Below, piece after piece: positions 1 to 9,887 of a DNA stretch of 64,000 nucleotides. Made by a program: the position numbers and the translations under genes. Origin of the DNA: Chaetoceros tenuissimus (taxonomy: Eukaryota; Bacillariophyta; Thalassiosirophyceae; Chaetocerotales; Chaetocerotaceae); assembly GCA_021927905.1 (NCBI GenBank), contig BLLK01000046.1:1054001-1118000 (forward strand), given 5' to 3'. The first letter of the stretch is position 1; the number at the start of each line of letters is the position of its first letter. The notes under the pieces were generated by a model. The model saw only the letters and a program-made list of their open reading frames with translations. It searched no databases and was not told the origin of the DNA.

Positions 1-2
1 TG

Positions 3-2204
3 ATGCTGAGACGCATAACTCAATTACAAAAAAGAGCTCACAACAAAAGTCCAATGGCAGCGAAATCAAACAACCTTAGGCGTAGGGCGAATAAAAAGCA
101 GTCTGAAAGCGATCAAGGACCAAAGAAGGAGACTGGAAAGGCAAGCAAGCAATCTAGAAAAAGATCCAAACAGCAACAAAATGACGATGCTTCCTTTTCC
201 AACATTGGCACTTTGCAAAAGACTCTTCTTGTATCTCTGATCATTGTCTCCATGGGATCTGTACTTATTCTGACATCTTCGAAAGAACAGTCCCCCTATC
301 ACTTTGACATGACAAAGCCATCCTCTTCTGAGCCAAAAGTGAAGCAACCGAAAGAAAGTAAGGCATATGATTTTATAGCGACTGAACCAGACTGGGACAC
401 TACTGATTCAAAATTGAATCAAACATTTACGTTCCTGAAAGAATATGTATGTCAATATGACAATCCAGAGGTAGAATCGTTCTGCCATCCATTATTACAA
501 CCCGTTCCTGCTAGGAGAACACATGTAGTAGCCAAGACACATTCCCATCATTCCATTGAAAAAAATGAAGTTGTCATGGTCTTACCTCGAACATTGCAAA
601 TATGGGACTTGGACGCTTTACGTGATGAATGGATTGCCCAAAATCTATTCTCTGCCACACATGCTAAAACGAATAATCCAATTGATAGCGGTGCATTTCT
701 AGCAGCTTACTTGGTTCGAATGAAATTGATTGCATCCATGGATTGGTCCTCCATTACACAAAATGATTTGGATAGTGTTGAACGCTTCATTGACTTTTTG
801 AATATTTTACCAACCTATGATGATTATAAAAGTGATGGTCCTCATTCTCATCCTGTACTCTGGCCTGAGCAAGAGATTCATGCTTTGTTTGGGAAACTTA
901 CTCCAACGACTATCTTGATCAAGGGTTATAGAACCATGATTGATTCAGAATATATGGCATTTTGTGCTGCTTCTTCGGACTTTAAACAGCATGTTAGTAT
1001 TCAATACTATACTGCAATGCGTTTGAGTGTCATTTCAAGATCATTCGGACCTGGTGCACCGAAAAAGGAGGAAGAAATGAATGGTATTCATGGCTTCTCG
1101 TCACTTGATGAAGAATTGGATTATTACAAAAGAGCTCTTGGTATTGATTTGAGAAAAGGATGCAGAGCCATGTCCCCCATCCTTGACATGTGGAATAGTC
1201 ATGCCAAGCCAAATGTAGAATGGAAATATAGTAATCGCAAGCGCGCATTTGTAATTTCTGCAATTGATCGAAAGGGAATTCCAGAGAATCAGGAAATTAT
1301 GGTTTCATATGGGAAGTATACTGATACACATATGCTTGCCAAGTTTGGCTATGTTAACGGCGATGGAAGTGGACATACTGAATTTAGCATTGCAATCATG
1401 CATCCAATGTTAGATGTAGGAATGAATCAGCAGTTTACAAACATGATGATTGACAAAGACGGGAAAATGACGCCACCAACCTTTGACAAAGAAGCTCAGA
1501 AGAAAGCAATGACACATTATCTCAGATATGACGATGGATTTGAAAAGTGTATTAGCAAAGAAACCCCAGAGGCATACAAACTGAAACTACTAAAACTTCG
1601 TCATTTGCAAAAGATTGCTAATAGTCACGATCGTTGGACCGTGACTTTGGGTCCAAGAAACACGACATCTAAACCGGGAGAGACTTCTGATGTTCCAATA
1701 ACAATGGATGCTCCAAGATTTGATCCAAAGAAAGTCAAATTGAATGGAATGAAGCTCATTGCTACCTGTCGTCTGATTGCTCTGAATAATGACGACTTTG
1801 ATGGCAAAGCGATTGAGGTACTAGAAAGAGAGCTAAAATCAGATGATTCTTCCTTTATGGTGCCTAAGCAATCAGATGCACTTGAATTCCGTGCTCTGAT
1901 TGTTATGGCTCGACTCACTACAGGTGCACTTCGATTATATCCAAGTGATGTGCAAAAGGATATGGCAACACTTGAATCATCAACTCTTGAGTTTATGAGC
2001 AAGGAATGGCTAGCTACTCATGTACGCTTAGGAGAGATGCAATCACTAGAAGTTATGCGCTCGATTGCAACATCAGGAGCAAGGCAAATGCAATCAAGAG
2101 CAGAGGAGACACTTCCATTGGAACATCCAAGTTTGAATATTCACAAAAAAATTTGTCCTGAGGAATACAATACAGAGCTTTTAGAAGATTTAGATTACAT
2201 GTAG
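3..2204 (+). CDS. SET-domain protein, membrane-anchored (lysine methyltransferase-like)
   Basis: Probably a SET-domain protein methyltransferase of the SETD3/Rubisco-LSMT type, 733 aa. The N-terminus is very basic (rich in K, R, Q), followed by one hydrophobic segment at about residues 72-90, so the protein is probably anchored by a single helix. The SET core is recognisable at residues 386-400, where PILDMWNSHAKPNVEW resembles the family's asparagine-histidine motif, and at about 429-440 with QEIMVSYGKY, the usual conserved Tyr-Gly end of the domain. The C-terminal 250 residues look like the helical substrate-binding region of this class. The ATG at position 3 is the first possible start, but the window edge is 2 bases upstream, so an earlier start or exon cannot be excluded. 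It converges on the next gene with 44 bp between stops. The substrate cannot be told from the sequence. Confidence 0.75.
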   Translation: MLRRITQLQKRAHNKSPMAAKSNNLRRRANKKQSESDQGPKKETGKASKQSRKRSKQQQNDDASFSNIGTLQKTLLVSLIIVSMGSVLILTSSKEQSPYHFDMTKPSSSEPKVKQPKESKAYDFIATEPDWDTTDSKLNQTFTFLKEYVCQYDNPEVESFCHPLLQPVPARRTHVVAKTHSHHSIEKNEVVMVLPRTLQIWDLDALRDEWIAQNLFSATHAKTNNPIDSGAFLAAYLVRMKLIASMDWSSITQNDLDSVERFIDFLNILPTYDDYKSDGPHSHPVLWPEQEIHALFGKLTPTTILIKGYRTMIDSEYMAFCAASSDFKQHVSIQYYTAMRLSVISRSFGPGAPKKEEEMNGIHGFSSLDEELDYYKRALGIDLRKGCRAMSPILDMWNSHAKPNVEWKYSNRKRAFVISAIDRKGIPENQEIMVSYGKYTDTHMLAKFGYVNGDGSGHTEFSIAIMHPMLDVGMNQQFTNMMIDKDGKMTPPTFDKEAQKKAMTHYLRYDDGFEKCISKETPEAYKLKLLKLRHLQKIANSHDRWTVTLGPRNTTSKPGETSDVPITMDAPRFDPKKVKLNGMKLIATCRLIALNNDDFDGKAIEVLERELKSDDSSFMVPKQSDALEFRALIVMARLTTGALRLYPSDVQKDMATLESSTLEFMSKEWLATHVRLGEMQSLEVMRSIATSGARQMQSRAEETLPLEHPSLNIHKKICPEEYNTELLEDLDYM

Positions 2205-2248
2205 GAAATTTTAACTTATTACAAAATTTTGAAAGATATAGTGAATGA

Positions 2249-3310
2249 CTACTTTTGTCGAAGTAGTGGAACTCCTTGAATGGCAGCTCTTTCCACACAT
2301 GCATAATATCCAGTGTAGTCAAATTGCTTCATTCGTTTTCCGTGCAATGTAATTGCAATCACATTTCCAATGACACAGTCAGGAATTCGGTAGCATTGAA
2401 ATTTGTCCTCTATCTTTTCACTCACATCATAAATAGGTGATTCATAAACTGGAATATGATCACGAAGAATATCATCGATGCATTCTTTGTGGTGGAACCT
2501 GTCATTAGAGTCGCGAAATGATCTATGATTGAAATCGCGATTCTCTGTCCGATCTTGACAGAAGAAAAAGGGAGCGTTATCGCTACCCTCTTCAACAGAC
2601 ACTGGAATAGAAAAAATTTGAATTGACAATTTTGGCCAAGAATAAATCTTTGATTCTACACTCCATGGTCTTAGGTTGATGTCTGGGTTGTATGCCGGAT
2701 CTCTCAATGCTTGAATTGCAACTTCTGTAATGATTGATTTTCCATGGAAAGACCCAAACAGTAAAGTATCACTAGTATCATCTTTTGTAATACTAGGGGC
2801 ACTTGACCACCAAGACTTGAACGCATTCATGCTTATATCTTTTACCGCTCGACGTCCCGAGGAGATATCACTCCAATCATCCACATCTTTCGGGGACCTC
2901 AAGACATTTTCCAATATTTCTTGGTCGCGGTCCTGTGATGAGCTGAGACAAATTCTGCGTGAGCGCATCGAGTAGCCCGAACTCATTAGATTCTTTTGTG
3001 TAGGAAGTAATGGAATAGGACTTGCTATAGATATTTCTGGATTGTCATCTTGTCCTTTCCAAATCTTTGAAAACCATTTTTTACTGTCACTTCTTTTCTT
3101 GACAACTATGAAACATTGTTGTAACTGCTTCAGTGTCATTTCGTGTAAAGATGCTTTCAAAATTGGATATTTCTTGGCATAGATACTCATCCAAAAGTGA
3201 TCACCATCCAGAATCTTTTTGAATTCTTTTGATACATGTTTCAACCACATAGTCTCATTGAACTCCAAGTTGTCAAAGATATGCATGAGTATCTCTTCTG
3301 GCAGAATCAT
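2249..3310 (-). CDS. F-box protein
   Basis: An F-box protein of 353 aa, presumably a substrate adaptor of an SCF ubiquitin ligase. The F-box is at the very N-terminus (residues 1-45: MILPEEILMHIFDNL, then a Trp-rich second half including HFWMSIYAKKYP). The rest, rich in Ser, Asp and Arg, matches no repeat type I recognise; the conserved-looking C-terminal part (GNVIAITLHGKRMKQFDY onward) may bind the target. The frame stays open upstream to 3400, but no ATG occurs before 3310, and the F-box starting exactly at this Met supports the choice. The upstream 300 bp contain two ACGTCA elements (separate entry). Target unknown. Confidence 0.7.
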   Translation of the reverse strand: MILPEEILMHIFDNLEFNETMWLKHVSKEFKKILDGDHFWMSIYAKKYPILKASLHEMTLKQLQQCFIVVKKRSDSKKWFSKIWKGQDDNPEISIASPIPLLPTQKNLMSSGYSMRSRRICLSSSQDRDQEILENVLRSPKDVDDWSDISSGRRAVKDISMNAFKSWWSSAPSITKDDTSDTLLFGSFHGKSIITEVAIQALRDPAYNPDINLRPWSVESKIYSWPKLSIQIFSIPVSVEEGSDNAPFFFCQDRTENRDFNHRSFRDSNDRFHHKECIDDILRDHIPVYESPIYDVSEKIEDKFQCYRIPDCVIGNVIAITLHGKRMKQFDYTGYYACVERAAIQGVPLLRQK

Positions 3311-3539
3311 TTTGATGGGTTGATAACAAGGCCCAAAGTTCGAGTATATCTGAGGTTTATGTTGAGCTATTCGAGTGTTGATGAAATGAATGTATCGCAA
3401 AGTAATGCGTTACTATTTAGTTTAGGAACAACAAGATCATTCCAAAAAAACTTTTGAAGTCATGGATAGCTGTGTACGAGTATGAAGTATGAACGAAAAG
3501 TAGAAGAAAAAAGTTCTATTGGCCGATCCTGACACTTGA

Positions 3540-3573
3540 TGACGTCATAAACCGCTACTTAACATCTACGTCA
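3540..3573. promoter_or_regulatory. Two CRE-type ACGTCA motifs upstream of the F-box gene
   Basis: A palindromic TGACGTCA lies at 3540-3547 and a second TACGTCA at 3567-3573, about 230-263 bp upstream of the F-box start codon (minus strand). TGACGTCA is the classical bZIP/CREB site, and ACGTCA-type elements are known in diatoms as CO2/cAMP-responsive elements. A regulatory role here is inference. The stretch 3311-3624 holds nothing else recognisable. Confidence 0.35.
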
Positions 3574-3624
3574 TTTTTCTCTCCCGAAGTAAGTGAGACT
3601 ACATTTGTTTGCTTACTATTACTT

Positions 3625-5730
3625 TTAAAGTACATTTCTAAGTTCAATATTCTCTTCCAAATCATTCTGTTGAGGCTGTGATTCATTTCGCACTGGCTTC
3701 CTTTGTAATCCTTCGAGAATTGTATCTGCCTCTTTCAATTGTTCGGGTCCAGTCCAAAGAGCTTTCAATTCTTCATTCACTCTCGCATTAATTGCCACTA
3801 TTGCCAATGTCAGTGGTACAATATACATCAAAGCCGGTTGACCTTTTTTCATCAGGTATACACCAAGGTTTGCAAGAATGAGTCCCATAGCATATGCAAT
3901 GATTACTTTGTATAAATATCCATCAAATAGACGCCCTTTCCTTTTTTCACTGCTTTCATTCCTATCTGTTCGGGAGAAAGCTACAACTAAGCGCTTTGCT
4001 GTATCAAGGCGAGCACAGAAGCAGCAAATCAAGCCAGGTAAAATTATATCACCCAAGCCGAGCATGGAAAGACCACCCATGTAATCTCCAATTCTTGGGA
4101 TCGCAAAAAGCATTGGTAGCGGCACTGTATTGCAACCCTTATCAGATGGATATTTCTCGCAATGATATGGATCTTGTTCGGACGTGACGCCTCCAGTGGC
4201 AACAGTCATCATTACACTTTCTCCACCAAAGAGATAAGGAGTAATGAAGACAAAAAATATATCATAGATAAAAGCTGCAATCAAAAGAATAGTCGCCACT
4301 TTGATATTGTTCAATCGAACAACTTTCAGAAATTCTATACACATACAAGCACCCATCAAATCTTGGACAGTCCAATAAAATGTCTGCGTTTCTGGATTCA
4401 CTTTTGAAAATCTAATCCATAGCCAAATGGATCCAAGAGCAACTGCAATTGCAAAGCTGATGATATTGATCAATGTGATTGAAAACCACCCATCCTTTTG
4501 CATGATGGACTTGGTCAAAGTTGCACTTCTTTTAAAAATCCGAGAAAGAAGTGGATTAATGAGAATTGTACCCATTGAAACGCTTCCACCAATGACATAA
4601 AAGACAGTAACTACTGCATATAACTTTGTGAAGAATAGAATTAGCAACGTGGCGGAAGAAACAATGACGAATACAACTGCATGAATCGGTTTCAAAACAA
4701 GAGTTTCATCTTGATTCTCATTCTGTGGGGAATGCTGTGCCTGTGTTTCAGCAATTGGTCTTGTCACTTGTCGAGTTTCATTTTGGACATTAGAACTTGG
4801 ATTCTCCAACTTTTTAGAAAGATCTCTATAGCTTTTTGCATTTATCCAGGCGGCTAACCAAGTGACAAACGTTCCCAATATACAAATGAGAACACTGGAA
4901 GCATTCACCTTGGGATAATATCTCAAGTAAACTGTAGCTGTGATATTTTCTTGACTTTCCAATAGATCCAAAAGCTCCTTTCCTTTTTCCATAGTTAAGA
5001 ATGAAGAAGAGATATCAATATCCTCAGTAATGGAAGCATCATCGCCCAATACCATGTAAATATCCCATGCACAACATGCCTGTACTAGATTCTGAGTAGA
5101 GTCGGTATTACCAGTCAATACACATCGTTGTGACGAACAAGTTTTCTCAAATAAATCATCATTTTCAGCATCATGATAGAGCGCACATAAATTATCATCA
5201 CTACCAGATAACAATTCATTATTTTGATCGTCGTATGCGGTTGCATCCATGTATAATTCCAAAGCAGGAATGAAAGCATTGCCATTGTTACATTCATAAT
5301 CAATCGTGGCAGTGGGATATACAATTTCATTCTCTACTGAATCGTATTTCGTCGCCAATGTATCGTACACAATGACATGTATTGCTCGTAGTTGTTGTGC
5401 ATTCTGAGCCTTTTGTTTAAAAGAACATTGACCGCGTTTTACCAAAATTATTTTAGGATCTGTCGAGGACAGATTTTCTTGTACTGGTTGACACAAGTAT
5501 GGATTGTTCTCTGGTGCCAATACGATTGGTGCAGATGGTACATTCGGTTTACCAAAAGGTAAGGTTACTCCAAAGGCTGCAGTAGATGTATAAATTGAAT
5601 GTATCTTTTCTTGATTTGAGTAAAGGTCAATGACTGCCGTTGGAGTAATTGCATGAACTGTCTGAAGAAGCACCAAGAGTGTGATGATGATTTGCCGGTG
5701 CCATGAGGGCTGTACTCGTAATCGTGTCAT
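3625..5730 (-). CDS. Signal peptide peptidase-like intramembrane aspartyl protease (SPPL)
   Basis: A presenilin-family intramembrane aspartyl protease that cleaves type II membrane helices, expected in endosomal, vacuolar or ER membranes; 701 aa. Order of parts: signal peptide (residues 1-27), a lumenal protease-associated (PA)-like domain (about 40-180, with ILVKRGQCSFKQKAQNAQ), an extra lumenal stretch with several cysteines, a first helix at about 275-295, then the catalytic helices. All three family motifs are present: YD (Asp490), GLGD (Asp561) and QPAL (PAL at 632-634). The PA domain plus nine-helix plan is that of SPPL2/plant SPPL, not of ER signal peptide peptidase. The ATG at 5730 starts a normal signal peptide. 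The short acidic tail may hold sorting signals. No introns. Confidence 0.9.
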   Translation of the reverse strand: MTRLRVQPSWHRQIIITLLVLLQTVHAITPTAVIDLYSNQEKIHSIYTSTAAFGVTLPFGKPNVPSAPIVLAPENNPYLCQPVQENLSSTDPKIILVKRGQCSFKQKAQNAQQLRAIHVIVYDTLATKYDSVENEIVYPTATIDYECNNGNAFIPALELYMDATAYDDQNNELLSGSDDNLCALYHDAENDDLFEKTCSSQRCVLTGNTDSTQNLVQACCAWDIYMVLGDDASITEDIDISSSFLTMEKGKELLDLLESQENITATVYLRYYPKVNASSVLICILGTFVTWLAAWINAKSYRDLSKKLENPSSNVQNETRQVTRPIAETQAQHSPQNENQDETLVLKPIHAVVFVIVSSATLLILFFTKLYAVVTVFYVIGGSVSMGTILINPLLSRIFKRSATLTKSIMQKDGWFSITLINIISFAIAVALGSIWLWIRFSKVNPETQTFYWTVQDLMGACMCIEFLKVVRLNNIKVATILLIAAFIYDIFFVFITPYLFGGESVMMTVATGGVTSEQDPYHCEKYPSDKGCNTVPLPMLFAIPRIGDYMGGLSMLGLGDIILPGLICCFCARLDTAKRLVVAFSRTDRNESSEKRKGRLFDGYLYKVIIAYAMGLILANLGVYLMKKGQPALMYIVPLTLAIVAINARVNEELKALWTGPEQLKEADTILEGLQRKPVRNESQPQQNDLEENIELRNVL

Positions 5731-6123
5731 TTTCTATTCTTGATTTGTAATGGTGTGGGGGGAGTATTAGGTTTAAAGATGTTAATTCAATAGAGCTTCT
5801 ACTTTCCTTTTAAATCCATTCAATTTGAATTGTGTTGGATAGTTGATTGTGAGATGCCGGTTTTCGGTTTTCGGTTTCCGCCGTTTTTGTCTGGGTGAAT
5901 CAAAAAATGGCTGCAATCGTGTCAGGTAAATGCCGTTATATTGACACAAAATTGTTTTCATTTCAAAATTAGGTTGAAATATTTCATGCAGCTATCTGAA
6001 ACTGCTGTTCTATTATTGATTTACTAAAATATTAATATGTGTTCGTAGCAACAAATAAAAAGATTCTCTTCAAATTTATCTATTGAAAAAATGCCAAAGC
6101 ATCTGGGACTTTGTAGCGAATTT
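5731..6123. other. Intergenic, upstream of the SPPL gene
   Basis: 393 bp without a gene. Near 5859-5883 the unit GGTTTTC is repeated almost in tandem (GGTTTTCGGTTTTCGGTTTC), in the likely promoter of the SPPL gene. Otherwise AT-rich, and nothing else recognised. Confidence 0.4.
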
Positions 6124-7038
6124 TTAGGTGTACTTGAAATTCGTCAACGTCACTTTACCCTGCACAGAAATGTTAAAATATGTATCATAGCACGCTGCCG
6201 CGTCTGGCCTACGAATACTGAAATTACTGCGAATATCATCTGATGCAACAGTCGTTTTGCCAATGACCCACGTCCGCAAATTTTCCACACGTATAGTAGT
6301 TCCTTTCGAGACATTTATCTCCTCACGATAGTAATTTGCATAGTCTGTCTCACTAATATCAAATGAATAATCTTTCATTTCATCTCTCTCATCACGAGTT
6401 GCAATAGAAAATGATGATTCTTGATAGCATTCGTCCACCATTTCCAAGCCAACTTCACATCTGTCAACCTCTCCAAGTTTGATTTCAAACGAAGTTAGGG
6501 CATTAGACTCACCATGCTCATAAGGAGAAAGTTTAAATGCACAAAATGATTTCGTCTCAATGACAGTTGTACCATCCGCTGAAGTACTGACCATAGCGCT
6601 TTCAGGGGGATATTTTTCATGTGGATTCAACTTCAATGGATAAATAGCAAACAACATTCCATAGTAACTAAGCATTCTGTAAAAATCCTGCTTGGAAGTG
6701 CGGTCAAATTTCGGAGGTGGTACAGGATATGCTTCAGTTTCCATTTCTTTGTTGCGAAGGTAATCAACCATTGCTTTGAACAAACTATACTCCTGATTGA
6801 TGAAGATATTTCCATCTCTGTCTTTCTCTAATGAGTCTTCCCATCGACCTGAAAATTTCGTAGCGAGCATAGAATCTTCAACTGAGCATAATGTTCTTCG
6901 TAGGACATCTAGTCTCTTGCCACCAATGTTTAGATGCAAGACGTCACAGGGTTTTGTATCACCATCAATGTTAGAAGGGTCGATCTTTCCTCGTTTCTGT
7001 TGCTCGGCTGTACTATGGCCTCTCTCCCTCTTATTCAT
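6124..7038 (-). CDS. BTB/T1-domain protein (KCTD-like)
   Basis: A 304 aa cytoplasmic protein with a BTB_2/T1 (potassium-channel tetramerisation) domain at residues 32-100 (VLHLNIGGKRLDVLRRTL ... FINQEYSLFKAMVDYLR). It has no channel helices, so it is KCTD-like: such proteins oligomerise and often serve as cullin-3 adaptors. The N-terminus is basic and nuclear-signal-like (KRERG, QQKRGK). The C-terminal 150 residues form a separate domain with alternating strands (SYEIKLGEV-like segments, end TLTNFKYT) that I do not recognise. The neighbour at 7440-8349 is a diverged tandem copy sharing both domains and the same last five residues. ATG 7038 is homologous to the chosen start of that copy. Confidence 0.8.
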   Translation of the reverse strand: MNKRERGHSTAEQQKRGKIDPSNIDGDTKPCDVLHLNIGGKRLDVLRRTLCSVEDSMLATKFSGRWEDSLEKDRDGNIFINQEYSLFKAMVDYLRNKEMETEAYPVPPPKFDRTSKQDFYRMLSYYGMLFAIYPLKLNPHEKYPPESAMVSTSADGTTVIETKSFCAFKLSPYEHGESNALTSFEIKLGEVDRCEVGLEMVDECYQESSFSIATRDERDEMKDYSFDISETDYANYYREEINVSKGTTIRVENLRTWVIGKTTVASDDIRSNFSIRRPDAAACYDTYFNISVQGKVTLTNFKYT

Positions 7039-7439
7039 CGTTCAAGATATATCTATAGCTATGTCTCCTTTAACTAGATTTACTGTCTCTGGGATCTGAT
7101 ATTGCTATGGAACTTGAGAACTAGAAATAAAAAATGAAGAAAATGATCATCATTATTTATTCAACATTTCCGTTGGAAAAGTATTTGGTGGGAATGAGTA
7201 TAAATTTATAAGTTATAACAGCGCGATAACGTCTTGTACTTTCACCATTTCTAATATACTATAATTCGTAGGATTACCTACGAGTAGATTCAAAATTTAG
7301 TTTTTAGTTTTTTCTTCACGTGTGTCATGAAATATTAGCTATATTATATCCATAATTATAATTATATGCACTATTAACAATTTATGTGATGAGTCGCCTC
7401 CGAATATGCATCATACCTTCATCTAGGGCGCGTCTATAG
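7039..7439. other. Intergenic between the two BTB genes
   Basis: 401 bp, very AT-rich, between two same-strand tandem paralogues; it must hold the promoter of the 6124-7038 gene and the 3' end of the other. No recognisable element. Confidence 0.3.
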
Positions 7440-8349
7440 CTAGGTGTACTTGAAATTCATCAGTGTTACTTGGCCGTGGACATTGAGAATATAATATACA
7501 TCATCACATTTATCTTCTGGTGCATAAATGTCTACAGTTCCATCGAATTCTCTAGAAGCTAGACAACTGTCGTTTACAGACCACGTGTAAATATTTTCTA
7601 CACTTATCACAGACCCTTTCTCGAACACCGTATTACCAGGAATAAAAATTTCTCCGTGATCTAGGACCCTTCCCAATTTAGTATCAATTTTAAAACTGTT
7701 TATGACGTCGTCCCAATAGCCTTGGGTTATTTCCAAACCAACTTGGCAACTCACGACTTCGCCAAGTTTGATTTGAAACGAAGTAAGAGGATTACTCTTA
7801 CCATATTCATATGGATGAATTACAAATCTGATCAATGTGTTCGTTTTAATTCTAATGTTTGCACCACATGCTGAAGTTTCGATTTTGAGTATCTTCAGGA
7901 GAATACGCTCCACGTAGTCTCACTGGATAGATTTGAAATAACATCCCATAATAATCAAGCATTCTGTAAAAGTCATGCTTAGTAAACCCACCATCAAATT
8001 TAGAAAAAACTAGATCATCTGGAGGTTTGGCAGGGTATAGATCAGTTTCTGTTTCCTTCTTCCTAAGGTAATCAACCATAGCCTTGAATAAAGTGTACTC
8101 CTCATTGATAAAGAAGTGTCCTTTCTCGTCTTTTAGTGAGTCATCCCATCGACCAGAAAATCTAGATGCAAGCATGGAACTTTCAATGGAGCATAGTGTT
8201 CTGCGTAGCACATCTAATCTCTTCCCCCCTATGTTAAGATGCAAGACATCAATGGGTTTTATATCGTCGTGTTCGTGAGTTTCGGTAAGGTCTGTCTTTC
8301 CTCTTTTCTGTTGCTCAGCTAGGTCACGGTCTCTCTCCCTCTTTTTCAT
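7440..8349 (-). pseudogene. Frameshifted tandem copy of the BTB/T1 gene
   Basis: Second BTB/T1 gene, in two overlapping frames. The first frame (start ATG 8349, homologous to the neighbour's MNKRERG start; longer in-frame ATGs at 8397 and 8448 exist) encodes the T1 domain (VLHLNIGGKRLDVLRRTL again) up to the segment YSPEDTQN at about 7890. The homologous C-terminal domain (TSACGANIRIKT ... TLMNFKYT) then continues in another frame to 7440. Aligning to the neighbour, 16 bases stand where 15 are expected near 7880-7895, next to an AAAA run, so one extra base explains the break. No splice sites flank it. Either a recent pseudogene, a sequencing error in a homopolymer, or a truncated T1-only protein. 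Both halves remain well conserved, which argues for recent loss or an error. Confidence 0.65.
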
Positions 8350-8595
8350 GGGATCTATAGATGTGCCTCTTTGATCTAGATCTACTATCTCTGACATCTG
8401 CTTTTGTGCAATGAAACAAAAGAATTTGAATGTTATGATACCTATCATCTCTTCTCCAGGAATTTGATAGCTTATCTTTTTTCTGTCTCTCCTCCAGTGT
8501 CCACAAAATAACGAGTAGGTAACGTCATTTACAAAGTCACATCGAGAATGGAATTTTTGAATTTTGTCAATTGGAATTTGTCACTTTCCTTTCAT

Positions 8596-8615
8596 GGTAC
8601 CATGTACATGGTACC
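8596..8615. promoter_or_regulatory. Perfect 20-bp palindrome upstream of the SDR gene
   Basis: GGTACCATGT followed by its exact reverse complement ACATGGTACC, 97 bp before the start codon of the dehydrogenase at 8712. It also overlaps a second 12-bp palindrome (CATGGTACCATG, 8593-8604). It could be a dimeric factor site or a hairpin in the 5' UTR; no family is recognised. Confidence 0.4.
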
Positions 8616-8711
8616 TCCCATCCCTAATTAACTCCGTGAAGTATCTTCTCATACATTAATCATAGTAATAAACTCAATGACTGAGTTACTCTATTATCTC
8701 ATAAATTAATC

Positions 8712-9701
8712 ATGCCAACTCCTATTCGGTGCGATCATAAACTCTTCGACAAGGACCTTCAGGGTCAAGTCATCATCGTCACTGGTGCCAATAGTGGATG
8801 TGGACTTGAAACCACTCGTCAACTGTACAAACAGGGTGCAACTGTAATTCTTGCGTGTAGGAATGAGCAAAGAGCCAAAAATGCTGTGGAAGATGTAAGC
8901 ACAAGCTGCCCAGATTCCAAAGGGAAGCTCGTATATCTTCATCTGGACTTATCAGATCTTTCCTCTGTTCGTACATTTGAAAAAGACTTCACATCTCAAT
9001 ATAATCGTCTGGATGTTCTTGTTAATAATGCAGGAATAATGGCTTGTCCATATGGCAAGACCAAGGATGGATTCGAGATGCAATTTGGATGTAATCACCT
9101 TGCACATTTCCTTTTGTTTCAGCTGATGGCACCTATTCTGATCCAAACGGCAGAGGATACTGGGAAACCATCTAGATTTGTATCTCTATCTTCTTGTGCA
9201 GCGAGTGCTATGATAGGTACAGGATATGCAACAATTGATTTTGATGATCTAAATAGTGAAGAGAAGAAGTATGATAAGGGGGCTGCCTACCAGCAGTCAA
9301 AACTATGCAACTATTTGTTAGCTGTTGAGGCAAGTAAGAAATTTGCTTCTTCGAAACTGATTTCTGCAAGCGTTCATCCAGGTTGGGTTCTAAGTAACTT
9401 GGATCAACACTTGGTTCCTACCAATTTCTTTGGAGATCTCATCCGCAACTTATTTCGCAAGTTGTTTCAATTCTCTGGTGACATGATATCTGCTCAAGAT
9501 GGTGCCCAATCGACTTTATTTTGTGTCTTGAATGATGCTGAGAATATGGAAAGCGGTGGATTCTATTCGCAGTTTGGAGTTTACAAAGATAAAGAAGCAA
9601 AGGCTGGCGGATGGCCATTGAAGTTACCCAATCCTAATGTTGCTGATGACACTGCATCGAAGCTGTGGGAAGTCAGTGAGAAGTTGGTTGCTGAATCATG
9701 A
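8712..9701 (+). CDS. Short-chain dehydrogenase/reductase (retinol dehydrogenase/WWOX-like)
   Basis: NAD(P)-dependent oxidoreductase of the classical SDR superfamily, 329 aa. Visible motifs: the cofactor glycine motif TGANSGCG at residues 24-31, a DLSDLSS segment after strand 3, the NNAG motif (VLVNNAGIMACPYG), the catalytic Ser in VSLSSCAAS, and Tyr193-x3-Lys197 (YQQSK). The SVHPGWVLSNL segment after the active site is typical of the retinol-dehydrogenase/WWOX/protochlorophyllide-reductase-like branch, but the substrate cannot be assigned. No targeting peptide and no long hydrophobic helix, so probably cytosolic. Intronless; converges on the glycosyltransferase gene with 186 bp between stops. 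Confidence 0.85.
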   Translation: MPTPIRCDHKLFDKDLQGQVIIVTGANSGCGLETTRQLYKQGATVILACRNEQRAKNAVEDVSTSCPDSKGKLVYLHLDLSDLSSVRTFEKDFTSQYNRLDVLVNNAGIMACPYGKTKDGFEMQFGCNHLAHFLLFQLMAPILIQTAEDTGKPSRFVSLSSCAASAMIGTGYATIDFDDLNSEEKKYDKGAAYQQSKLCNYLLAVEASKKFASSKLISASVHPGWVLSNLDQHLVPTNFFGDLIRNLFRKLFQFSGDMISAQDGAQSTLFCVLNDAENMESGGFYSQFGVYKDKEAKAGGWPLKLPNPNVADDTASKLWEVSEKLVAES

Positions 9702-9887
9702 GCACATTTTCGTCAATCTGCTTCCTTCAATGGTCAGATAGTTTTGTTGATTTCTTTTCGAAATAAAGTGACTGTAGCCAGATGATAAATACAAATACAC
9801 AAGCAAAGTAACACGTTTGTAAAATAAAAGTAAATATTTTATGTCGATAGATATATGATAGAATATACTAGAAGTAACCTTATGTTT

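Noticed and set aside
7852-7913. Programmed ribosomal frameshift in the second BTB/T1 gene
   Set aside because: No convincing slippery heptamer plus structure; the neighbour gene lacks it, and a single-base indel explains it.
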